Shown here: one piece after another, positions 44,603-49,761 of the stretch
Position numbering within the stretch: the stretch's first letter is position 1
How the letters are laid out: the number at the start of each line of letters is the position of its first letter
Source: Peptostreptococcus anaerobius VPI 4330 = DSM 2949
GTDB lineage: Bacteria > Bacillota > Clostridia > Peptostreptococcales > Peptostreptococcaceae
Direction: 5' to 3'
Length of the DNA: 49,761 nucleotides
Assembly (NCBI RefSeq): GCF_000381525.1
Contig: NZ_KB906616.1
Coordinates: forward strand, 1-49,761
Notes under the pieces: generated by a model
The model's input: the letters and a program-made list of their open reading frames with translations, nothing else
The model's database searches: none
Told to the model about the DNA's origin: nothing
Program-made: the position numbers and the translations under genes

Positions 44603-44887
44603 ATGGAATTAAAAACTAAGAGCGAAGAACTAACAGAGTATGCTGATCTCTTAAAGGCTATAGCACATCCTGTTAGGTTGTGTATTGTAAAGGGACTTAT
44701 TGAAAATGGACCCCACAATGTGTCGGATATGCATTCATGTCTTGAGATGGCTCAGTCAACAGTTTCCCAGCATCTTGCAAAATTAAAGTCAGCAGGAATA
44801 TTGACAAGTGAAAGAGTAGGAACTGAGATAATATATTCAGTAGATAACAAGTTTATAGAGGAAATAATAAAAAAAATTGAGATATAA
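44603..44887 (+). CDS. ArsR-family regulator, possible persulfide or redox sensor
   Basis: This 94-residue winged-helix repressor has LLKAIAHPVRLCIVKGLIENG (first helices) and the recognition region QSTVSQHLAKLKSAGILTSERVG. Cys residues occur in RLCIV and MHSCLEM, the latter close to where the ArsR metal or thiol site lies. Its immediate neighbour is a CoA-disulfide reductase with rhodanese domain, as for ArsR-type regulators that respond to reactive sulfur species. Metal sensing is the alternative. It lies 36 bp before the reductase gene with its own promoter. Confidence 0.85.
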   Translation: MELKTKSEELTEYADLLKAIAHPVRLCIVKGLIENGPHNVSDMHSCLEMAQSTVSQHLAKLKSAGILTSERVGTEIIYSVDNKFIEEIIKKIEI

Positions 44888-44923
44888 ATATTTTGTCGCT
44901 TTGACAAGAAAGGTGGTAAGAAA

Positions 44924-46672
44924 ATGAAAAAGATATTAATAGTTGGTGGTGTTGCTGGTGGTGCTACAGCAGCTGCAAGGTTGAGAAGACTGGACGAAAC
45001 TAGTCAGATTATAATGTTTGAACGTGGCGAATATATATCATTTGCCAATTGCGGTCTTCCATATTATATAGGTGGAGTGATTGAAAATAGGGAAGCCCTA
45101 CTAGTTCAGACAGTTGAAGGTATGTCTAAGAGATTCAACCTAGACATCAGAAATTTCAGTGAGGTAGTGAGCATTGACCCAGAAAATAAGACTATAAGCG
45201 TCAAGAACTTAAAAACTAATGAAGAATACAAAGAATCATATGATGAATTAATCTTATCACCAGGTGCTAGCCCAACCAAGCCACCTATTCCAGGTTTGGA
45301 TAAGGCAGACAATGTATTTACTTTGAGAAATATACCTGATACAGACAGGATAAAGGCCTATGTAGATGACAATAGACCAAAGGAAGCAGTAGTAATTGGT
45401 GGTGGTTTCATAGGTGTTGAAATGGCAGAAAACTTGGTTGAAAGAGGAGTAAAGGTTCACCTAATAGAAATGCTAGAGCAGGTCATGGCTCCATTTGATT
45501 ATGAAATGGCTCAAATCCTACATGGACATATGGAAGACAATGGAGTTGACCTAATACTTGGAGATGGTGTTGATTCCTTCAAAAACGATGGAAATACAAT
45601 TGTCTTAAAGGGCGGTAAGCAAATAAGTACTGACATGACTATTCTATCTATAGGTGTTAGACCAGAAAACCAGCTGGCAAAGGATGCGGGTCTAGACCTA
45701 GGACCTAGGGGACACATATTAGTAGATGAAAATATGATGACTTCAAAAGACCATATATATGCAGTAGGTGATGCTATACAGACAAAGGACCTAATATTCC
45801 AGGAAGGCGCAAGTATTGCCCTGGCGTCTCCAGCCAATAGACAGGCCAGAATAGTTGCAGACAGGATAAATGGTATAGATTCTAAGTACAAGGGTGTTCT
45901 TGGTACATCAGTAGCTAAGGTATTTGATATGACTGCTTCTTCAACAGGAAACAACGAAAAGAAGTTAAAGCAGATGGGAATAGAAAACTACGAAACAGTC
46001 CACCTACACCCACTATCAAATGCAGGTTACTATCCAACTGCTAACCCAATGGATTTAAAACTTATATTTGAAGTTCCAAGTGGTAAGGTCTTAGGAGCGC
46101 AGGCAATAGGATATACAGGTGTAGAAAAGAGAATAGATGTAATAGCTACTGCAATAGCTGCAGGTATGACAGTTAGAGAACTTCAGGATATAGAGCTAGC
46201 ATATGCACCACCATTCTCTTCTGCCAAGGACCCAGTTAATATGGCAGGATACGCAGCCAGTAATATACTAGACGGATTAGTTAAGAAGGTTGATGTCATG
46301 GAAATTGACCAGTTAGTTGAGGATGGAGAATACCTACTAGACATAAGAACTGGAGAAGAGTATTCACTAGGCAACATCAATGGATCTGTAAATATACCGC
46401 TTGATGAATTAAGAGACAGGATGGATGAAATACCAAAGGATAGAATTATATACGTTAACTGCCAGGTTGGACTAAGAGGTTACCTAGGTTGTAGAATACT
46501 AAACCAGAATGGATTTAACACTTATAATTTAGATGGTGGTTATTCATTGTATTCAAACTACAAGAGGGTGATCAAAAAAGACACTTCATGCATCCAGGGC
46601 AAGGGTATAGCTTGTACAGATAATTCCGATGCTTTGCCAAAAAAAGTAATTAATGATGAGAACATAATATAG
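44924..46672 (+). CDS. CoA-disulfide reductase with C-terminal rhodanese domain
   Basis: This 582-residue flavoprotein belongs to the CoADR-RHD family. FAD and NAD(P) sites are VGGVAGGATAAARLRRL and VVIGGGFIGVEMAENL; the catalytic Cys43 is in FANCGLPYYIGG. Residues about 455-550 are a rhodanese domain whose loop is YVNCQVGLRGY, containing an intact Cys. Such enzymes reduce CoA persulfides or polysulfides with NAD(P)H and release sulfide. The last 30 residues (SCIQGKGIACTDNSD) add two Cys beyond the usual domain. GGTGG upstream supports the start. The ArsR gene directly before it is the likely regulator. Confidence 0.93.
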   Translation: MKKILIVGGVAGGATAAARLRRLDETSQIIMFERGEYISFANCGLPYYIGGVIENREALLVQTVEGMSKRFNLDIRNFSEVVSIDPENKTISVKNLKTNEEYKESYDELILSPGASPTKPPIPGLDKADNVFTLRNIPDTDRIKAYVDDNRPKEAVVIGGGFIGVEMAENLVERGVKVHLIEMLEQVMAPFDYEMAQILHGHMEDNGVDLILGDGVDSFKNDGNTIVLKGGKQISTDMTILSIGVRPENQLAKDAGLDLGPRGHILVDENMMTSKDHIYAVGDAIQTKDLIFQEGASIALASPANRQARIVADRINGIDSKYKGVLGTSVAKVFDMTASSTGNNEKKLKQMGIENYETVHLHPLSNAGYYPTANPMDLKLIFEVPSGKVLGAQAIGYTGVEKRIDVIATAIAAGMTVRELQDIELAYAPPFSSAKDPVNMAGYAASNILDGLVKKVDVMEIDQLVEDGEYLLDIRTGEEYSLGNINGSVNIPLDELRDRMDEIPKDRIIYVNCQVGLRGYLGCRILNQNGFNTYNLDGGYSLYSNYKRVIKKDTSCIQGKGIACTDNSDALPKKVINDENII

Positions 46673-46856
46673 AGGACTACAGTGCCAAGGTCCAATAGTC
46701 AAGATATTCACTGCTTTATATAGGGCTCGACAATAGATTAATGATAAAGTAATAAATAAACTATATAGATATAGATTTTTTAAATAGTAATTATTTTCAA
46801 GATATAAAATATCTATTTATAAAAAAGTTTATTTTATGCTTACATCTTATTTGTTA

Positions 46857-46865
46857 TGGTATAAT
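46857..46865 (+). promoter_or_regulatory. Extended -10 promoter upstream of the rhodanese lipoprotein
   Basis: TGGTATAAT (TGn plus TATAAT) lies about 85 bp before the ATG. No clear -35 is present. The predicted transcript starts near 46872, just before the hairpin at 46878-46915. Confidence 0.5.
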
Positions 46866-46877
46866 TACGATGTATGC

Positions 46878-46916
46878 AAAAATCCAAAGTATAAACGTAA
46901 ATTGTTTGGATTTTTT
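46878..46916 (+). terminator. Terminator-like hairpin in the leader of the rhodanese lipoprotein gene
   Basis: AAAAATCCAAA and TTTGGATTTTT pair perfectly across a 16-nt loop, and the stem ends in a T-run. It lies between the promoter and the ATG at 46948, so it may act as an attenuator or release a short RNA. Confidence 0.6.
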
Positions 46917-46947
46917 ATAGCATTAATTAATTTATTTGGAGGTTATT

Positions 46948-48360
46948 ATGAAATTAAAGAAAAAAGCTCTACTTACATTGAGTGCTTTCTTGATGCTATC
47001 TTCTCTAAGTGCTTGTGCACCTAAAAAGACAGAAGATACTTCTAAGAAGGAAGAAACAAAGATCGAGACAGCTAAAACAGAAGATGTAGAAGCAGCACTT
47101 AAGGATGGAAAGACAATAGTTCTTGATGCGAGAAGCAACGATGCCTATAATGGTTGGGCTCTTGATGGCGCCAAGAGAGGTGGTCATATCAAGGGTGCAT
47201 CAGATTTTTCTGCAAAATGGTTAAGTAGTGACTATGATGAAAAGGGTAACCTAGAAGCATACTCAAGAGAGCAGGTTCTTAAAGACGCTATGAAGAATAA
47301 GAACTTGACTAAGGATTCAAAGGTTATAGTATATGACACAAATGACAAGGATGCTATGGCAGTTGCCCAGTACCTATCTGGAAAGGGCATCAAGGATATA
47401 AAAACATACAATGCCAAGGAATGGATAGATGGTGAAAAGGAACTTGCATCATACAAGAACTACCATCTTTTAGTTGCTCCAAGCATTGTAAAGTCAATTG
47501 TTGATGGTAAGACTCCAGAAGGTTTTACAACAGCTAAGGATATTAAGGTTGTAGATGTAAGATGGGGAGGCAACAAGGAATCAGGATATTTGCAGGGCCA
47601 TGTACCAACAGCAATACATATAAATACAGATGATATTGAGCCACCTAAGAAGAATAAGAAAGGTGACACAGAATGGAAGCTTGCAGATGACAAGGCTTTA
47701 GTTAAGTTGTTACTAGACAATGGCATAACTTCTAGTGACTGTGTTATAGCAACAAGTCCAGAACCAATGGCAGCAGCTAGATTTGCAGTTGTATGCAAGT
47801 ATCTTGGTGTTAAGGATGTTAGAATAATGAATGGTGGTCTAGTTGGATGGTCATCAAATGGTTATGAACTAGCTACTAAGGAAGAAACTCCAAAGAAGGC
47901 AAGTGATTTTGGTGTTACTGCTCCACAGAATCCTGCTTTAATTGATACAATGGAAGAAGCTAAGGCTATGCTTGAAAACAAGGATAAGAATGTACTTGTT
48001 GACAATAGAACTATAGGCGAGTACCAGGGTAAGGTAACAGGTTATTCATACCATAAGAAAAAGGGTAGAATACCAGGTGCAGTATATGGTCATGCTGGAA
48101 TTAAGAATTCAAGCTCAATGTACTACTATAGAAATATAGATAAGACTATGAGAAATGCCCAGGAAATAGAAGAATTATGGAAGAAGGATGGAATTGATAC
48201 TTCTAAGCACCTATCATTTATGTGTGGTAGTGGTTGGAGAGCATCTGAAATACTATGGTACTCAATGGTAATGGGTATGGAAAATACATCTTTATACAGT
48301 GATGGATGGATAGGATGGTCAAATTCAGGCCTACCTACTGAAGCTGGGGATAACAAGTAG
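46948..48360 (+). CDS. Lipoprotein with three rhodanese-like domains
   Basis: This 470-residue exported sulfurtransferase-type lipoprotein has lipobox LSACAPKK with Cys23. Three rhodanese-like units follow (about 45-170, 180-300 and 310-460), the first containing VLDARSNDAYNGW and the second VDVRWGGNKESGYLQGH. Only the third keeps a catalytic Cys loop, FMCGSGWRASE; the first reads VYDTNDKDAM and the second VIATSPEPMA at that position. It should move sulfane sulfur at the outer membrane face. I chose ATG 46948, seven bases after GGAGG, over an in-frame ATG at 46936 that precedes that site. It fits with the CoA-disulfide reductase upstream. Confidence 0.88.
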   Translation: MKLKKKALLTLSAFLMLSSLSACAPKKTEDTSKKEETKIETAKTEDVEAALKDGKTIVLDARSNDAYNGWALDGAKRGGHIKGASDFSAKWLSSDYDEKGNLEAYSREQVLKDAMKNKNLTKDSKVIVYDTNDKDAMAVAQYLSGKGIKDIKTYNAKEWIDGEKELASYKNYHLLVAPSIVKSIVDGKTPEGFTTAKDIKVVDVRWGGNKESGYLQGHVPTAIHINTDDIEPPKKNKKGDTEWKLADDKALVKLLLDNGITSSDCVIATSPEPMAAARFAVVCKYLGVKDVRIMNGGLVGWSSNGYELATKEETPKKASDFGVTAPQNPALIDTMEEAKAMLENKDKNVLVDNRTIGEYQGKVTGYSYHKKKGRIPGAVYGHAGIKNSSSMYYYRNIDKTMRNAQEIEELWKKDGIDTSKHLSFMCGSGWRASEILWYSMVMGMENTSLYSDGWIGWSNSGLPTEAGDNK

Positions 48361-48424
48361 TAAATATAAATTAATATATAAAAAATGTAAATTTTAGAGT
48401 ATATTAGTAGAAATTTGGAGTAAT

Positions 48425-48886
48425 ATGTTTGAAAGAATTAAAAAAATATTAATTGTATTATTATGGTTTGTGCAATTTGCATTATGTCTAGCAATAAAAT
48501 ACCTGGAGAAACTTTCAAGAGTTAAAGCAGGTGTTAACCATCACTTGTATTTCAAAAAAGAAGAGTATATGCAGATGTTTTTTACAGATGAAAAGATAAG
48601 GATTATGTTTATCTGTGCTCTGGTATTATTGGCTATTGCCCTACTACTTATGATGGTTGCAAAGAATAAAAAAAATATTTGGATGGGACTTGGAACTATT
48701 AACCAATGTCTCTGGTCATCTGTATTTATATATGACCTAATTGCAAAATCAGCACTTGAAAGCATTGTTTATCCTTATGCTATGTTTGTACTTTCTATTA
48801 ATATAGTCATAGCCGTTGTCATGATTTTATTGGGAGCAAGCTTACAAACAAAAGTCAAAATACAAGAAAATATTAATAACAAATAA
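48425..48886 (+). CDS. Small membrane protein of unknown function
   Basis: This 153-residue protein has four likely membrane helices (about 8-26, 56-78, 85-105 and 117-142) with a basic N-terminus (MFERIKKIL). I do not recognise a family. It starts 64 bp after the rhodanese lipoprotein gene, with TTGGAG before the ATG, and could be cotranscribed. A hairpin terminator follows. Sulfur-compound transport is possible from context but has no sequence support. Confidence 0.65.
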   Translation: MFERIKKILIVLLWFVQFALCLAIKYLEKLSRVKAGVNHHLYFKKEEYMQMFFTDEKIRIMFICALVLLAIALLLMMVAKNKKNIWMGLGTINQCLWSSVFIYDLIAKSALESIVYPYAMFVLSINIVIAVVMILLGASLQTKVKIQENINNK

Positions 48887-48892
48887 TAAATC

Positions 48893-48921
48893 ACGGCATC
48901 ATAAGGTTATGGTGCCGTTTT
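48893..48921 (+). terminator. Intrinsic terminator
   Basis: ACGGCATCAT and ATGGTGCCGT pair with one wobble around AAGGTT and are followed by TTTTC. It ends the rhodanese/membrane-protein transcript. Confidence 0.75.
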
Positions 48922-48950
48922 CAAAAATAAATATTTTTAAGGAGGGTTTA

Positions 48951-49319
48951 ATGAATACTTTAATATGCTACAAAAAATGTACTACTTGCAAGGCAGTAGA
49001 AAAATTGATGAAAGACCAGGCTATTGATTATGGAATAAGGGAAATAGACAAGGACAATCCAACAAAAGATGAATTAAAGAAATGGAAGGAAATGTCAGGT
49101 CTAGATTTAAAGAGATTTTTCAATACTAGTGGTAAAATATACAAGGAAATGGGCCTATCTAAAAAGCTAAAGGATATACCAGAGGATGAACAGTTTGATA
49201 TGCTTGCTAGTGATGGTATGCTAGTTAAAAGACCCATATTATTGTTAGATGATAGTAGAATATTTGTAGGACCTGATGTTAAAAAATACCTTTTAGGAGA
49301 GCTTGATGAAGATAAATAA
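48951..49319 (+). CDS. ArsC/Spx-family thioredoxin-fold protein
   Basis: This 122-residue protein has the ArsC/Spx fold: ICYKKCTTCKAVEKLM contains a CxxC pair (Cys10, Cys13), and KRPILLLDDSRIFVG is the C-terminal conserved segment. FNTSGKIYKEMGLSKKLKD is also typical. Members are arsenate reductase-like enzymes, Spx/MgsR redox regulators or YffB-type proteins; a regulator role cannot be told from a reductase role here. I chose ATG 48951, directly after AAGGAGGG, over an in-frame ATG within the preceding terminator. No other ars genes are present. Confidence 0.87.
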   Translation: MNTLICYKKCTTCKAVEKLMKDQAIDYGIREIDKDNPTKDELKKWKEMSGLDLKRFFNTSGKIYKEMGLSKKLKDIPEDEQFDMLASDGMLVKRPILLLDDSRIFVGPDVKKYLLGELDEDK

Positions 49320-49398
49320 GTAAATGGACTTGGTAGACTATACGATGTAGTAAATGGCCTATATCTTGATTAAAAATATATAAAGGTAGACAAATAAT

Positions 49399-49430
49399 AA
49401 ATCCCCAGAAATTACATTATCTGGGGATTT
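49399..49430. terminator. Strong intrinsic terminator after the ArsC-like gene
   Basis: AAATCCCCAGA and TCTGGGGATTT pair perfectly around an AT-rich loop and are followed by T residues. The insertion sequence left end starts just beyond it. Confidence 0.9.
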
Positions 49431-49520
49431 TAATTATAGGGACGTGTCCCTGTTGAGCTCGCAAAGCGTGCGAAACAATAAACCACCCGCTATGCGGGTG
49501 CGCGACAGATGTTATACAAA

Positions 49521-49586
49521 AAAATCACCATTCCATAGTATAATTGAATTGTTCAAGCTCAATAATACGAATAGGAAGGTGATTTT
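49521..49586 (+). promoter_or_regulatory. Stem that can hide the transposase ribosome binding site
   Basis: AAAATCACCATTCC (49521-49534) can pair with GGAAGGTGATTTT (49574-49586), with one bulged base. The right arm contains the GGAAGG ribosome site immediately before the ATG at 49587. Such a leader stem limits transposase translation in IS200 of enterobacteria, so the same control is likely here. Confidence 0.65.
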
Positions 49587-49761
49587 ATGGCAAACAAAGC
49601 GAACAGCTTGTCTCATACAAAATGGATGTGTAAATATCACATTGTGTTTACTCCAAAATACAGGAGAAAAATAATATACAATCAATACAGAAATAGTATT
49701 GGTAAGATATTGAGACAACTATGTTCATACAGAGGTGTTGAAATACTCGAAGGTCATCTGA
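49587..49761 (+). CDS. tnpA: IS200-family Y1 transposase, 5' part (cut by window end)
   Basis: The visible 58 residues begin MANKANSLSHTKWMCKYHIV and end VEILEGHL, with FTPKYRRK in between. This is the start of the single-strand IS200/IS605 TnpA, a HUH enzyme whose catalytic HxH (expected a few residues further on) lies just outside the window. The frame is intact as far as visible. A long leader with a ribosome-site-hiding stem precedes it. Confidence 0.92.
   Translation, partial: MANKANSLSHTKWMCKYHIVFTPKYRRKIIYNQYRNSIGKILRQLCSYRGVEILEGHL

Larger units (their letters stand above)
49438..49761 (+). mobile_element. Left part of an IS200-family insertion sequence
   Basis: The element continues beyond the window. 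Its left end holds three hairpins: AGGGA/TCCCT (49438-49451), TCGCA/TGCGA (49459-49473) and CACCCGC/GCGGGTG (49484-49500). The last resembles the subterminal hairpin recognised by Y1 transposases. The exact left boundary is uncertain within about 49431-49480. The transposase starts at 49587. Confidence 0.75.

Noticed and set aside
48951-49319. Arsenic resistance operon (ArsR plus ArsC)
   Set aside because: The ArsR-type and ArsC-type genes are 4 kb apart with sulfur-related genes between them, and no arsenite pump is present.
1-49761. CRISPR array, tRNA or rRNA genes
   Set aside because: No regularly spaced identical repeats, cloverleaf-like segments or rRNA sequence were seen anywhere in the window.

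Overview
The window looks like chromosome from a low-GC, Gram-positive anaerobe, most likely a clostridial relative in or near Peptostreptococcaceae. The evidence is strong AG-rich ribosome binding sites, many ATA/CTA/AGA codons, lipoproteins with lipoboxes, rubredoxin and a rubrerythrin-like protein, a sodium symporter-based sialic acid cluster, and a single-chain PurL in a purine operon. This is inference from gene content; no rRNA or tRNA is present to anchor it.

The left 15 kb is accessory in character. It opens with the 3' end of a membrane-protein gene whose near-identical copy lies at 14442-14948, then a decayed minus-strand gene and inverted repeats. Next come a redox cassette (thioredoxin-fold lipoprotein, a 50-residue CxxC membrane peptide, a polyferredoxin), an FtsX-type ABC exporter (permease, ATPase, permease) and a VanR/VanS-like two-component system. 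This block is visibly more AT-rich than the metabolic genes to the right and resembles conjugative-transposon cargo. It is followed by a phospholipase-D/helicase/DUF3427 gene broken by one in-frame TGA, a Nudix hydrolase, an unknown secreted protein, a methyltransferase and the four-helix membrane protein.

From 15.2 to 25.8 kb there is a rubrerythrin-like protein (minus strand) and an OpuC/Bus-type compatible-solute ABC transporter in which one permease is fused to a lipoprotein-type substrate-binding domain. An aldehyde dehydrogenase gene follows, broken by one TAG and preceded by a textbook 7-1-7 Fur-type box. Then come a COG2509 flavoprotein, a CofE-like ligase, glycerol dehydrogenase and rubredoxin.

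From 25.9 to 33.8 kb lies a complete intracellular route for sialic acid: NanT-like symporter, YhcH/NanQ anomerase, NanA lyase, ROK kinase, NanE epimerase, NagA deacetylase and NagB deaminase (NagB on the opposite strand), with an RpiR/SIS regulator. Together these convert N-acetylneuraminate to fructose-6-phosphate. YaaA follows. The purE-M-N-H-D-L operon (35.4-44.3 kb) has PurR-box-like sites upstream but lacks purF, purC, purB and purK here.

The last segment is a sulfur/redox group: an ArsR regulator, a CoA-disulfide reductase with a rhodanese domain, a three-domain rhodanese lipoprotein with a terminator-like leader hairpin, a small membrane protein and an ArsC/Spx-like protein. The window ends inside an IS200-type transposase with its hairpin-rich left end. 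Two otherwise intact genes are each interrupted by one nonsense codon; sequencing error, recent decay and recoding cannot be separated from the sequence alone.
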